A stretch of 64,000 nt of DNA from Plasmopara viticola (lineage: Eukaryota > Oomycota > Peronosporomycetes > Peronosporales > Peronosporaceae): assembly GCA_001695595.3 (NCBI GenBank), contig MBPM02000186.1, positions 1 through 64,000 of the forward strand, read 5' to 3'. Under the pieces are notes generated by a model, which was given only the letters and a program-made list of their open reading frames with translations, was not told the DNA's origin and did not search any database. Made by a program: the position numbers and the translations under genes. Positions 20,159-34,200 of the stretch are shown one piece after another. The stretch's first letter is position 1. Each line of letters begins with the position of its first letter.

Positions 20159-20437
20159 TGTTGTAAGAAGCACTTGTGCTGTAGATGGCAAAATGCAAAG
20201 TGAATATATTTCAAAGGTCCTTAGTTCACAACTACATGCTACCTCTAAGCCAATGATTTATCTAAGCCAATCAGAACGACTCACCATCCGGGCGCAATCA
20301 TCTTCCCATCCCGAAACTGATCTTTTGCCCATCTTGAACCCGCTCATTCAGTCAGTCATCAATTGATTGCAGATACCCGTACTTACCGATATATAGCCGC
20401 TGGTCGAGGCGTTTCTGCGCCAGCATCTTCGACAACA
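20159..20437 (-). repeat. A2 right (5') LTR
   Basis: 279 bp, the copy of 4943-5221 in unit 2. The primer-binding site and Gag ATG are at 20143-20158 and 20154. Confidence 0.92.
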
Positions 20438-21708
20438 ATACACAGTTTAAACAGCCCTTTGCCCTCGCGAGCTCCAAGCTTCCACTGCATTCCCTTTGCC
20501 TGCGCAAAACAGCCATCGGCTTCGAACGTGACTGGTCCAACATCTTTTGTAAATCGTCCAACAGAGAAAAGATTGCGCGATAGCTTTGGAATATGCCATA
20601 CTCCACGAAGCATGCCCTTCTTGTTTCCGTGGGCCGTCTTCAGAGACATTATAATGTCGCCAGTCCCGATCGCTTGAACAACACCGTCGTCTGCGAGATG
20701 TACATCCACCGGAGGAATTTCCTTGTAATTTCTCATGAACTCTCTTGAAAAAGTCATGTGCTGCGTTGCACCCGAGTCAACCAGCCATACGCAACTCGAC
20801 TTGGTGGTGCTTGAGTTTCCACCAACCGAGAAGAGAAAATCACCAGAGTCGACTTCGCTCTGCGCGATATTTGCACGCTGTGCTGGCCGTTGTCGATCTG
20901 CGTTTTCACGAATTCTCACGGGGCACTTGGCGATCCAATGCCCGTGTTCTCCACAGTAATGGCACGCACTGCTGGCCTTAGCAGTCGCTTGTCGTCCCTT
21001 GCGCCGTCCGTTGTCCGACGTCACAAACGCTTGTCCTTGCCCGTGCGCGGCTCCATCGACGCCGCCACCTTGTTCCTTGCGTTTCATCTCTTCGTGTAAC
21101 AGACGCGACGTCACAAGCTCCCATGTCAGCGTGTCCGAGCGCGACTCCAGCGCCGTGATGAGGAACTGGTACGAATCACACAGACTTCCAAGAAGCGTGA
21201 TTACCAGGTCGTCCTCACTCACCGGGGCGCCCACCGCGTCAAGCTGCTCGGCCAACGTCTTGAGCTTGTTGATGTGCTCTAGCACACCGTCGCCATCCTC
21301 CATCATCGTCGTGAAGAACCTGCGACGAAGGAAGAGCTTGTTTGCCAGGCTCCTCTTCTCGAAGTGTCCTTCCAATCTTGACCATGCATCATACGCATCC
21401 TTGGCCGAGCGAACCAGAGGCAGCTGCGAGTCCTCCATCGCAAGACAGATTATCGCCAGCGCCTTTCGAGCCTTACGCTTAAAGGTCGACTGGTCCATCG
21501 GGTTACTCAGCTGCTCAAGCTTTATCTCCCCGCTCGCAACTTCCCAGAGGTCGCGCTCCTCCAACACCATTCGCATCTTGAACTTCCACGTATGGAAGTT
21601 CGTTCCGTCGAACTTGTTGATTCGGCTCGGTGTGGCGTCCATGGTGGCGGCGAAGGCGGTGTCAGAGGCGGGGGCGAAGAAGGCAGAGTCTGCGAGGCTT
21701 GGGCTCAT
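20438..21708 (-). pseudogene. B element gag-protease part, unit 2 copy
   Basis: Copy of 5222-6492 with the same open gag-protease reading and the same chance run-on into the A LTR. Its integrase half is absent here, because the left side of A2 is a D stub rather than B sequence. That mismatch supports the recombination origin of the unit. Confidence 0.87.
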
Positions 21709-21715
21709 AACCTAT

Positions 21716-22009
21716 TGAATAAAGGTCACTTGAGCTGAAGATGGCAAAATGCAAAGTAAATATATTTAGAGGTCCTTAATTCGCAACTACATGCTACCTC
21801 TAAGCCAATGTTTTATCTAAGCCAATCAGAATGACTCACCATCCGGGCGCAATCATCTTCCCATCCGGGCGCAATCATCTTCCCGAAACCGATCTTTTGC
21901 CCATCTTGAACCCGCTCCTTCAAGCAGTCATCAACTGATTGCAGATACCGGTACTTACCGATATGTAGTCGCTGGTCGAGGCGTTTCTTTCACAGCATCT
22001 TCGACAACA
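21716..22009 (-). repeat. B-type LTR, unit 2 copy
   Basis: Copy of 6500-6793, again shared between a B gag on the left and a C pol end on the right. Confidence 0.87.
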
Positions 22010-25000
22010 CTCCCACTCGACTCGTCTGCCTTCGCCTTCTGTATACCAAGCTTGCTTCGGAGTACACAAAACTGCATAGCAGGAATCGGCTTGGTCATTA
22101 TGTCGGCTAGCATGTCGAGAGTAGAGATGTACTTGAGAATCACTTGACCATCTTCAATCTTTTCACGTACAAAATGGTATCGAATGTCGATGTGCATGGT
22201 TCGTTTATGAGCCTCCGGTTTCTTCGCTAGTGCAATCGAGCCTTGATTATCTTCATAAATCTTGATCGCTGCATCCGGGGACATCTCGCCCAACTCACAC
22301 AAAAACGCCTCGAGCCATATTGCCTCTTGCGTAGCCTCTGACAATGCCATGTATTCAGCTTCCGTAGACGATGGTGCCATCGTACGCTGTTTCTTGCTCT
22401 TCCAGCTGACGCATCCACCGCTCATCATAAAGGCGTAGCCGCTTGTACTCCTTCGCGACATTGTATATCCGGCCCAGTCCGCATCCGAAAATCCTTGCAA
22501 TTGATCATGATTCGCCGCTTGAAATTCAATGCCGTGCGTCCTTGTCCCTTGAATATACCTGAAGACTCTTTTTAATGCTTGCCAGTGTGTCGAACATGGG
22601 TCTGCTGCAAATTGACTGAGTACTCCCACTGCCGCAGCGAGATTCGGACGCGTGCCGACCATAAGGTACATCAGGCAACCAAAAGCATTTCGATATGGCA
22701 CACCGGTCATAGTTTCACCGTGTTTGCATCCTCCTTCGCACTTTGACTTGGTAAGTTTGAGTCCTGGATCTTGCGGCGTTCTGACGGGCTTGCTCTTTTC
22801 CATATTAACCTTGGTCAAAATCTCGCTCGCGAATTTGGTTTGCCGCATCGTCAGAGTCCCGATCTTCAGATTTTGCTCGATCTCAATTCCGAGAAAGAAG
22901 CTAAGTTGTCCCGAATCCGTCATCTCGAATCGTTTGCTGAGTGCGTGCTTGGTTTCCTGGAGCATCTTGCTCGTATTGCAGGCCAAAATTAGATCGTCGA
23001 CGTAAAGTGCTACGAACATCATGTCATGGCCATCCCGCTTCACATACACGCAGTGATCTGATTTACACTTCTTGAATTTCAGGCCCAACATGAAGTCGTC
23101 AGTGGTCTTGTTCCACATGCAAGGTGATTGCTTCAGCCCGTACAGTGACCGCTGTAACTTGCACACATAGTCCGGGTTGGCCGTGTTTGTAAATCCATCA
23201 GGCTGCGTCATGTAAATATCTTCGTCAAGCTGACCGTTGAGAAACGCTGTTTTGACATCCATCTGATGAATTGCGAGCCCGTACTTGGCAGCCAGACTGA
23301 GTAAAATCCGAATCGACGAAAACTTGGTCACAGGAGCAAACGTTTCTTCATAATCAATACCGAATTTTTGTGAAAACCCTTTGGCCACCAAACGCGCTTT
23401 GAATCGCTCGACTTCGCCGGCTTGATTCTCCTTGACACGAAACACCCATCGATTGCCGATTGCCTTGCGTCGTTTTGGTAGTGCTACGAGCGTTTATGTC
23501 TTGTTCCTTTGTAGCGAGTCCATTTCCGAATCGCATGCCTCCTTCCATTTAGCTGCGTCGTCGGATTCCATCGCCGACTTAAAGGTGATCGGCAACTCTC
23601 CCACTGAATCCACAACGTACGCAGCCTCAAAGTCTTGCGCTGTGGCTGACATTTCTTCAAGTGATTGATATCGGCTTTGTCGTTAAGACCTTGGCACTTC
23701 AGTTGCTTTTTCGAGCGATTAGGTCCGTTGGTGACGCTTACTGCCAGGCTCAACCTCTTCTTCCTGCGCAGATTCCTTGGCTTCGTATTCCATCTGGTCA
23801 TGCTGTGAGGATTCCTGATCGGTTGCTTCATCACCATCTTGAACAACAACCTCATTGTAGCGACGGTTTCTCCTCCCACTGTCAAAAGTATCTTCCAAAA
23901 ACTTTGCGTCACGACTAACCAGCACACGACCACTCTCTATTTCTTCAAATCGATACGCTTTCTCATGCTCCGAGTAGCCAAGAAATCGACAGCGTACTGA
24001 CCGAGCGTCAAACTTGCTGCGCTATTCCTTTGGAATCGTAACAAAAGCATGGCATCCGAAAACCTTCAAATTCGTCAGCACAGGTCTTCTTTTTGTCCAA
24101 ATTTGGTATGGCGATTTATCCATAGCAATACCTCGCGTCGGGCAACGATTGCAAAGGAAAGCGGAGGTCATAACAGCTTCTCCCTCATGCACCTTGCACA
24201 TTCCACCAAAGTCCGAATCATGCGTTCAGCCACTCCATTAAGCTGTGGTGTATAAGGAGGCGTAAACTTCTGCTCGATACCACGTCGCTTGCAGAACTTG
24301 GCCATGTCACCCGATGTGTACTCACCTCCATTATCGCAGCGAAGTGCTTTGACAACTTTGCCAGTCTGAGATTCGGCAAACGCAACAAACTCGGCAAATT
24401 TGGTGGCAACTTCAGACTTGTTTCAAAGCAAAAATACCGTTGTAAAGTGCGAGTACTCGTCTGTGAAGGTGACAAAATACCGCTTGCCACTAAAAGTCGT
24501 CGACTGCATAGGTCCACACACATCACTGTGAATTACTTCCAACAGTTTCTTTGCATGATGAGGCGACTTTGGCATAAAACTCACTTGCGTTTGTTTGCCA
24601 AGTGCACAACCATCACAAAGCTCCCACTGTTTCACGAAAACGAGGACAATGCAACACCATAGTTTTTCCTGACGATAGTTTCCAGACCACTATGTCCAAT
24701 GTGCCCGAGTCGAAGGTGCCAGAGGTACGAAGTGGTGTCCCCATGACATCCCGACGAGCTTGTCACATTGGCTTCGTTAGTGCTGACTGGCGTCATACAC
24801 AGTTTAAACAGCCCTTTGCCCTCGCGGGCTCCAAGCTTCCACTGCATTCCCTTTGCCTGCGCAAAACAGCCATCGGTTCCGAACGTGAGTGGTCTAACAT
24901 CCTTTGTAAAACGTCCAACAGAGAAAAGATTGCGCGATAGCTTTGGAATATGCCACACTCCACGAAGTATGCCCTTCTTGTTTCCGTGGGCCGTCTTCAT

Positions 25001-26058
25001 AGACATTACAATGTCGCCAGTCCCGATCGCTTGAACAACACCGTCGTCTGCGAGATGTACGTCCACCGGAGGAATTTCCTTTTAATTTTCATGAATTCTT
25101 TTGAAAAAGTTATGTGCTGCGTTGCACCCGAGTCAACCAGCCATACGCAACTCGACTTGGTGGTGCTTGAGTTTCCACCAACCGAGAAGAGAAAATCACC
25201 AGAGTCGACTTCACTCTGCGCGATATTTGCACGCTGTGCCGGCCGTTGCCGATCTGCGTTCTCACGAATTCTCACGGAGCACTTGGCGATCCAATGCCCG
25301 TGTTCTCCACAGTAATGGCACGCACTACTGGCCTTAGCAGTCGCTTGGCGTCCCTTGCGACGTCCGTTGTCCGACGTCACAAACGCTTGTCCTTGCCCGT
25401 GCGCGGCTCCATCGACGCCGCCACCTTGTTCCTTGCGTTTCATCTCTTCGTGTAACAGACGCGACGTCACAAGCTCCCATGTCAGCGTGTCCGAGCGCGA
25501 CTCCAGCGCCGTGATGAGGAACTGGTACGAATCACACAGACTTCCAAGAAGCGTGATTACCAGGTCGTCCTCACTCACCGGGGCGCCCACCGCGTCAAGC
25601 TGCTCGGCCAACGTCTTGAGCTTGTTGATGTGCTCTAGCACACCATCGCCATCCTCCATCATCGTCGTGAAGAACCTGCGACGAAGGAAGAGCTTGTTTG
25701 CCAGGCTCCTCTTCTCGAAGTGTCCTTCCAATCTTGACCATGCATCATACGCATCCTTGGCCGAGCGAACCAGCGGCAGCTGCGAGTCCTCCATCGCAAG
25801 ACAGATTATCGCCGGCTCCTTTCGAACCTTACGCTTAAAGATCGACTGGTCCATCGGGTTACTCAGCTGCTCAAGCTTTATCTCCCCGCTCGCAACTTCC
25901 CAGAGGTCGCGCTCTTCCAACACCATTCGCATCTTGAACTTCCACGTATGGAAATTCGTTCCGTCGAACTTGTTGATACGCGAGGGTGCAGCGACGTCCA
26001 TGGCGAGGGCTTGGTCGTTGTCGGAGAACAGGACAGAGTGTGCGGGGCTTGGGCTCAT
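22010..26058 (-). mobile_element. Chimeric Copia element C, unit 2 copy
   Basis: Copy of 6794-10842 with the same D-type leader, B-type body and frame breaks. The RT-RNase H frame is at 21955-23445, and the gag frame is 25006-26058 with ATG at 26058. Confidence 0.87.
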
Positions 26059-26065
26059 AACCTAA

Positions 26066-26349
26066 TGAAAAGGTCGAAGTGAGCACTTGTTGGTAGAATG
26101 CAAAGTGAATATATTTAAAGGTCCTTAGTTCGCAACTACATGCTACCTCTGAGCCAATGATTTATCGAAGCCAATCAGAATGACTTACCATCCGGGCGCA
26201 AGCATCTTCCCATCCGGGCTCAATCATCTTGCGTGCCTGTACACCCGCCTATCCATGACGTCACTGTTGCTTGGTCGCAACGTTAACTGGTAACAGTACC
26301 GGTAGCTTACCGGTACAACACTGCTGATCGAGGCGTCACATCTTTAACA
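26066..26349 (-). repeat. D-type LTR, unit 2 copy
   Basis: Copy of 10850-11133, shared between C (left) and D1 (right). Confidence 0.87.
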
Positions 26350-29300
26350 CTCCCACTCGACTCGGCAGCTCTTGACGCTTGTATGCCAAGTCGGCTTCGA
26401 AGTATAGCAAATTGTGGTACAGGAATTGGCTTGGTCATGAGGTCGGCCAGCATGTCCGATGTTGAAATGTACTCAAGCGAAACTTGGCCGTCTTCAACCT
26501 TTTCGCGAACAAAGTGATAGCGTATGTCGATATGCTTGGTACGCTCGCGGAACTCCCGATTCTTGGCCAACGCAATCGATCCTTGGTTATCTACGAATAT
26601 CTTGACCGCTTCATCAAGAGCCATTTCACCGATTTCGCACCGAAAGAACTTGAGCCAAACTGCTTCTTGGGTAGCTTCGGAAAGCGCCATATATTCTGCC
26701 TCGGTTGATGACAACGCAACTGTTCGCTATTTCTTGCTTCGCCAGCAAATGCATCCGCCGTTCATCATGAATGCATATCCGCTTGTACTCTTTCTTGAGC
26801 CAACGTCCCCAGCCCAGTCCGCATCCGAATAGCCTTGAAGCCTTTTGTTGCTGTCCGCTCGAAACACGAGGCCATGAGTCTGTGTATCTTGTATATATCG
26901 AAATACTCTCTTGAGCGCCTGCCAATGAGTAGGGCACGGGTCCGCCGCGAATTGCCTTAGTGTCCCAACGGCTGCTGCAAGATCCGGGCGCGTGCCGACC
27001 ATCAAATACATCAAACAGCCGACCGCATTCCGGTAGGGAACATTTGCCATGGCTTCGTGATGCTTGCAACCTCCTTCGCACATGACCTTGGTAAGCTTGA
27101 GACCCGGTTCCTGAGGCGTCTTTACGGGATTGCTGTTATCCATTTTAAACTTCTTTAGAACATCACACGCAAACTTGGACTGCCTTACGATCATCATTCC
27201 AGCTTTTAAATCTTGTTCAATTTCCATGCCGAGAAAATATTGAGCTGGCCCATGTCTGTCATTTCGAACCGATCACTTAGCGCTTGCTTGGTGTCTTGTA
27301 GCAATGTTGAGCTGCTGCTTGCAAGAATGAGATCGTCGACGTAAAGCGCGATGAATATCATATCTTTGCCGTCACGCATGAAGTAGATGCAGTGGTCGGA
27401 CACGCTCTTTTTGAACTTGAGTTTAGGCATGAAGTCGTCAATAGTTTTATTCCACATACGCGGCGACTGCTTAAATCCGTGAAGAGATCGCTCAAGCTAG
27501 CAAACGAAATCCGGGCATTTTTTATCGACAAATCCATCAGGCTGTGTCATGTAGATGTCCTCATCGAGAAGCCCCTTCAAAAAGGCAGTCTTGACATCCA
27601 TTTGATGAATAGTGAGGCTGTACTTGGCTGTCAGACTAAGGAGAATTCGAATCGAAGTGAACTTGGCCACTGGCGCAAACGTTTCTTCATAGTCGACGCC
27701 ATACTTTTGCGAAAATCCCTTGGCCACCAAACGCGCCTTGTACCGCTCGATTTCGCCGATTTGATTTTCCTTTAGTCGAAACACCCATCTGTTGCCTATC
27801 GCTCTGCGACCTTTTGGTAATGGCACAAGTGTCCAGGTCTTGTTCTTGCGTAGTGATTCAATATCCGAGTCGCACACTTCCTCCTCTTGGCTGCGTCATT
27901 TGATTCCATTGCCGAACTGAACGATGTCGGCATTTTCCCCACTATATCAACAATGTACGCAGCTTCGAAATCCTGGACTGCAGCGGACATCTCTGCAAGA
28001 CCTTGGCAGTGACTATAACGCTTGGATCGAAGAACTTCTGTAACTTGTTCTAGCGACTTCGCACGCTGGTGTCGCTTGCCTAGGGGGTCGTCAAAGTCAA
28101 AATTCTCTGCTGGATCTTCTTCTTCATGATCGGTTTCGTCATTCGGTGTTGCATCTTGTTGTGGTTCTTCGTCATCTTGAATAACAACTTCATCACAACC
28201 ATATTTGACAAGTTTTTCACCGTCAAAGTTGTCGTCCATGAACTGTGCGTTTCGGCTCACAAGCACTCGACCGCTTTCAATTGTTTCAAAACGATACGCT
28301 TTCTCGCAATCGCTGTATCCAAGAAACCGACATCGCACCGAACAAGCGTCAAACTTGGATTGTTTTTTTTTCGGCACGTGTACGTAAGCATGGCAACCAA
28401 AGACTTTAGAATTGGCCAAAAGAGGTTTCTTGCCAGTCCAAAGTTGATGTGGCGACTTGTCGTGGCTAACAGCACGTGTTGGGCACCGGATTCGAAGGAA
28501 AGTTGCGGTCATTACAGCCTCACCCCAATACGCTTTATTGAGACTAGCATGCTCAAGCATACACCGAGCACACTCAACCAAAGTTCGGTTCATGCGCTCG
28601 GCAACACCATTAAGCTGAGGGATGTATGGAGGCGTGAACTTCTGCACAATGCCACGGTCAGCACAAAACTTGGCCAACGCTCCTGATGTGTATTCGCTCG
28701 CCACCGTTGTCGCTTTGAAGCAGCTTGACCCGCTTTTTCGTCTACTTTTTAGCGTAAGCAACAAACTTAGCGAACTTGTCAGCCACTTCCGACTAATTTC
28801 GAAGCAGGTAAACTGCACAGAAGTGCGACTTGTCATCTATGAAAGTGACAAAATATCGCTTGCCACTGTGTGTTGGGGTCCACATTGGACCACATACATC
28901 GCTGTGAATGACGTCAAGCACATCCTTTGCTCGGTTAGGCGACGACTTCATGTATGTTGCTTGGATTTGCTTTCCCAATGCACACCCGATACAAAGCTCC
29001 CACTGCTTTACTGACGTAATGTCAATGCCAGTGCCGTGACCCTTTTTGACGATGGCTTTCTAAACCGCCATGGCCAATATGACCAAGTCGAAGGTGCCAG
29101 AAGTACGATTTGGTGTCTTCAACGCAGCCTTTCAAAGTTGCCATATTGACCTCGTCTGTCTTAAGTGGCGTCATGCAAACCTTAGACAAGCCTTTGCCTT
29201 GACGTTCACCAAATTTCCACCGAATTCCTTTTGCTTGAGCAAAGCAGCCATCGATTTCGAACGTGACGGGACCCACGTCTTTTGTAAAGCGTCCAACCGA

Positions 29301-30595
29301 AAATAAGTTTCGCGTTAGCTTCGGGATATGCCACACGTTCGTAAGCACTCTTTTTTTCACTCCACGCGAAGTCGTCATCGACATTGTAATGCCACCGGTT
29401 TCAATTGCCTGAATGACACCGTCGTCGGCAAGATGGACATCAATTGGTGCGATCTTGGTATAGTTTTTCATGAAGCCATTCGTGAAGGTCATATGCTGCG
29501 TCGCACCTGAGTCGACCAGCCACACTTTACTCGTCTTGACGACTTCCATGCTGCCGCCAACCGAAAAAGGTAGTCACCAGAGTCTTCTTCACTCTGTGCT
29601 ACGTGAGCTCGTTGCGGCTCCTGCCGCTCCGCGTTCTCGCGAATTCGCACTGGGCACTTGGCGATCCAATGTCCGTGCTTCCCACAGTAATGACATGCGC
29701 TTGTCCTAGCACGAGCTTGCCGTCCCTTGCGCCGTCCGTTGTCGCTTGTCATAAAGCTTGAACTTGGCCTGGCGCGCCGCCTTCAGTGCTACGGCCTTGT
29801 TTTTTGCGCTTCATGTTCTCATGCAAAAGCCGCGACGTCACCAGCTCCCACGTGAGTGAGTCGGCTCTAGACTCCAACGCCGCGATAAGAAATTGGTATG
29901 ACTCGCTAAGGCTTGCAAGAAGCGTGATCACCAAGTCGTCCTCGCTGACCGGAGCGCCCACCGCGTCTAGCTGCTCCGCCAGCGTTTTGACCTTGTTGAT
30001 GTGCTGCAACACATCATCATCTCCGTCCATCATTGTCGTAAAGAAGCGTCGACAAAGAAAGAGCTTGTTTGCTAAACTCTTCTTCTCGAAGTACCCTTCT
30101 AGACGCGACCATGCATCCTGCGCACCTTTCGCCGACCGTACCAATGGTAGCTGAGATGATGGAGTACGTTACCCCTAATTAGGGGCCGTGTAAGCCATGT
30201 CAAGCAAGTGCTATAGGGTTGTTCATTACACTTAACCCGAGTCTATCCGGCTCCGGGGATCGAACCCGGGACCTCCCGGTCCTGAAGTGAGTAGTAAACC
30301 ACTGCACCACAGGATCGGTTAACCAATGGTAGCTGAGAGTCCTCCATGGCAAGGCAGATGATGGCCATAGCCTTGCGGGACTTGCGCTTGTACGTGCTTT
30401 GATCCAACTGCGTAAGACAGTGCTAGTACTTGATCTCACCGCTCGTGACCTCCCACAGATCGCGCTCTTCCAGCACCATTTGCATCTTGAACTTCCACGT
30501 ATGGTAATTCGTTCCGTCGAACTTGTTGATACGCAAGGGTGCAGCGACGTCCATGGCGAGGGCTTGGTCGTTGTCGGAGAACAGGGCTAACCTAA
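26350..30595 (-). pseudogene. Copia element D1 internal region, unit 2 copy
   Basis: Copy of 11134-15379 with identical lesions: the lost Gag start, the SINE, the frameshifts and the RNase H stop. Confidence 0.87.
30157..30321 (-). mobile_element. tRNA-derived SINE, unit 2 copy
   Basis: Copy of 14941-15105 with the same 17-bp flanking repeats (30140-30156 and 30322-30338). It was carried by the segmental duplication and is not an independent insertion. Confidence 0.88.
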
Positions 30596-30879
30596 TGGAA
30601 AGGCCGAAGTGAGCACTTATTGGTAGAATGCAAAGTGAATATATTTAAAGGTCCTTAGTTCGCAACTACATGCTACCTCTAAGCCAATGATTTATCGAAG
30701 CCAATCAGAATGACTTACCATCCGGGCGCAATCATCTTCCCATCCGGGCGCAATCATCTTGCGTGCCTGTACACCCGCCTATCCATGACGTCACTGTTAC
30801 TTGGTCGCAACTTTAACTGGTAACAGTACCGGTAGCTTATCGGTTCAACACTGCTGATCGAGGCGTCACATCTTTAACA
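30596..30879 (-). repeat. D-type LTR next to D stub, unit 2 copy
   Basis: Copy of 15380-15663. Confidence 0.87.
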
Positions 30880-30983
30880 CTCCCACTGGACTCGGCAGCT
30901 CTTGACGCTTGTATGCCAAGTCGGCTTCGAAGTATAGCAAATTGTGGTGCAGGAATCGGCTTGGTCATGAGGTCGGCCAGCAT
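30880..30983 (-). pseudogene. D stub, RNase H C-terminus, unit 2 copy
   Basis: Copy of 15664-15767. It ends at GGCCAGCAT against the A3 left LTR. Confidence 0.8.
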
Positions 30984-31284
30984 TGTTGTAAGAAGCACTT
31001 GTGCTGTAGATGGCAAAATGCAAAGTGAATATATTTATAAGGTCCTTAGTTCGTAACAACATGCTACCCCTAAGCCAATGATTTATCGAAGTCAATCAGA
31101 GAGACTTACAATCCGGGCGCAATCATCTTCCCATCCGGGCGCAATCATCTTCCCATCCTGAAACCGATCTTTTGCCCATCTTGAACCCGCTCATTCAGTC
31201 GGTCATCAATTGATTGTAGATACCCGTACTTGCCGATATATAGCCGCTGGTCGAGGCGTTTCTGCGCCAGCATCTTCGACAACA
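30984..31284 (-). repeat. A3 left (3') LTR
   Basis: 301-bp LTR with two enhancer modules. It is the closest relative of the A2 left LTR. Confidence 0.9.
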
Positions 31285-34200
31285 CTTCCACTCGACTCGA
31301 CAGCCTTTTGTGCTTGAATGCCGAGCATGCTTCGAAGTTTGCAGAATTGCGTAGCTGGAATTGACTTCGTCATGATATCGGCCGGCATATCCTGAGTTGG
31401 ACAGTACTCGAGCACCACTTGATTGGCTTAACCTTCTCGCGCACGAAATGGTATCGAATGTCGATGTGCTTAGTGCGCTTGTGAAACTCCGAGTTCTTGG
31501 TCAGCGCGATCGAGCCTTGGTTGTCTTCATAAATCTTGATCGCATCGTCGTTGCTTATTTCGCCGAGTTCGCATAGAAAAGTCTTTAGCCGCACTGCTTC
31601 TTGTGTAGCCTCCGAAAGGGCCATGTATTCGGCTTCGGTCGATGTAAGCGCCGCCGTCCGCTGTTTCTTGCTTCGCCAGCTGATACATCCGCCATTTAGC
31701 TTGAACAACTATCCGCTTGTGCTTCTGCGAGACTCAACGTCTCCAGCCCAATCTGCATCTGAATAGCCCATTAGCTTTGCGGTGCCGTTGCGCGTAAATT
31801 CGAGTCCATATGTTGGTGTTGCTTGAAGATACCGCATTACGCGCTTGAGAGCTTGCCAGTGTGTTGGACAGGGATCCGACGCAAATTGACTGAGGGCACC
31901 TACTGCCGCAGCGAGGTCCGGACGCGTCGCCACCATCAAGTACATGATAGCTCCGACAGCACTTCGGTAAGGCACATTCTTCATGGTTTCTTCATGTTTG
32001 TAGCCGCCCTCGCACATATTCTTTTTCAACTCGAGTCCAGGGTCTTGAGGCGTCCTCACAGGCTTACTTTCTCGCATGCCAAACTTGATTAATATTGACT
32101 TCAGGAAATTTGTTTGCCGCATCGTCACTTGGCCAGCCTTGTGGTCGATCTTGATCTCAACACCGAGAAAATACCTGAATTCACCAAGATCTGTCATCTC
32201 AAACCGATTGCTCAGCATGAGCTTAGTCGATTCGATGAGCTCTTCGTTACCACTTGCGATGATAAGGTCGTCAACGTAAAGAACCACAAAAGCCATGTCA
32301 CCATTACCATTCCGTTTGACGTACACACAATGGTCTGAGTCGCACTTGATAAAACCAATCTTGAGCATGAAATCATCAATGGTTTGGTTACACATGCGAG
32401 GTGACTATTTTAAGCCGTACAACGATCGCTTAAGCTTGCAAACGTAGTCGGGGTGAGTTGCGTCAACGCATCCGTCCGGCTGTGTCATATAGATGTCTTC
32501 ATCGAGCATACCGTTCAGAAACGCTGTCTTCACATCCATTTGGTGAAGCAAAAGATTGTACCTGGCTGCCAAACTCAGCACGATCCGAATCGAGGTGAAC
32601 TTGGCCACAGATGCGAAAGTTTCCTCATAGTCGATGCCAAACTTCTGCGAAAACCCTTTACAACCAGTCGAGCCTTGTATCGCTCACTTCGACCATCCTG
32701 GTATTCTTTGACACGAAACACCCATCTGCAGCCGATTGCTTTGCGTCTTTTTGGCAGTTGCACGATATCCCAGGTGTCATTTTTAGACAGCGAGTCGATC
32801 TCCGCGTCACATGCTTCTTTCCATTTGCTTGCGTTCTTGGATTCCATGGCCGACTTGAACGTAGTTGGCATATCTCCCCCTGAATCCATGATGTAAGCAG
32901 CTTCATAGCTTGAGCCATCTTGAGCTGCTGCTGACATCTCATCAAGGCCTTGGTTTCTGCTATACCGAGTAGAGTGCGTGTTGTGCTGTGCGAACCGCTT
33001 AGTACTTCTTGTCTCAGTAGCCTTCTCCAACGAATCCGTTCGCTGGTGTCTCTTGTTACCACTTTCATCGCTTTCTTCCATTTCCGCATCATCGTTATGA
33101 ATTTGGTCCTCATGCTGCGAGTCCTCATCCGTTGTATTTTCATCATGTATGTAGACTTCCTCTTGACGATAATCACACTTTCCAATGTCGAAAACGTCTT
33201 CCCTGAATTGCGCGTCTCGGCTTACCAGCACACGACCACTCTGAATTTCCTCAAATCGATACGCTTTTTCATGATCCGAAGAACCGATAAATCGACAGCG
33301 AACCGATCGAGCATCAAACTTTGCGCGCTTTTCTTTAAGGACCGTCACATACGCATGGCAGCCAAAGACTTTCAGATTCGCAAGCAATGGCTTCTTTCCC
33401 GTCCAAGCTTGATATGGCGAAATGTAGCACGCGTTGGACACCGATTTCGAAGAAACATAGCCGTCATGACTGCTTCACCCCAGTACACCTTCGTCAATTC
33501 AGCGTGCTCCATCATGCAGCGTGCACATTCCACCAATGTTCTGTTCATTCGCTCCGCAACTCCGTTAAGCTAAGGAGTGTAGGCAGCGTAAATTTCTGCA
33601 CGATTCCATGATTGCTGCAAAACTTGGCCATTTCGCTCGAAGTGTACTCTCCGCCATTATCACTGCGAAGCGTTTTCAATCGCTTTCCCGTTTGGTTCTC
33701 GGCAAGAACGATAAAATTTGCGAATTTCGCGGCTACTTCTGACTTGTTTCGCAGCAAGTAAACCATGCAAAAGTGTGACTTGTCATCAATAAATGTGACA
33801 AAGGAACGCTTTCCACCAAAAGTCGATGTCTGCATCGGCCCACACACATCGCTGTGAATTACCTCAAGCAGTTGCTTCAAACGGCTTGATGACAAATTTG
33901 AGAAACTCACTCTCGTTTGCTTACCGAGTGAGCACCCGTCACACTTCTCCCACTGTTTAACTGAACCCATGTCAAGTCCGTAGCCGATCTTTTTCTTTAT
34001 CATAGTGTCGAGACCACCATGACTTATATGACCAAATCGAAGGTGCCAGAGGTACGAATTGGTGTCCCCATGGCATCCCGACGAAGTTACCACATTAGCC
34101 TCATCCGGAAGAAGTGGCGTCATGCAGAGCCTGAACAGGCCTTTGCCTTCGTGAGCACCAAGCTTCCACTTGAGGCCCTTTGTCATAGCAAAACAATCTT

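Larger units (their letters stand above)
15768..20437 (-). mobile_element. Copia element A2, chimera of A3-like and A1-like halves
   Basis: Element-like structure with a 300-bp left LTR (15768-16067, A3 type with two enhancer modules) and a 279-bp right LTR (20159-20437, identical to the A1 5' LTR). Left flank AGCAT equals the left flank of A3; right flank ATACA equals the right flank of A1. So it has no matching target duplication and is best read as the recombination product of A3 and A1. Confidence 0.92.
16917..32148. repeat. Tandem duplication unit 2 (about 15,232 bp)
   Basis: Second copy, from the A1-like part of A2 to the equivalent point inside A3. The 16-bp length excess over unit 1 is fully explained by six single-base deletions and one 10-base deletion in unit 1 between 15850 and 16830. 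Confidence 0.9.
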
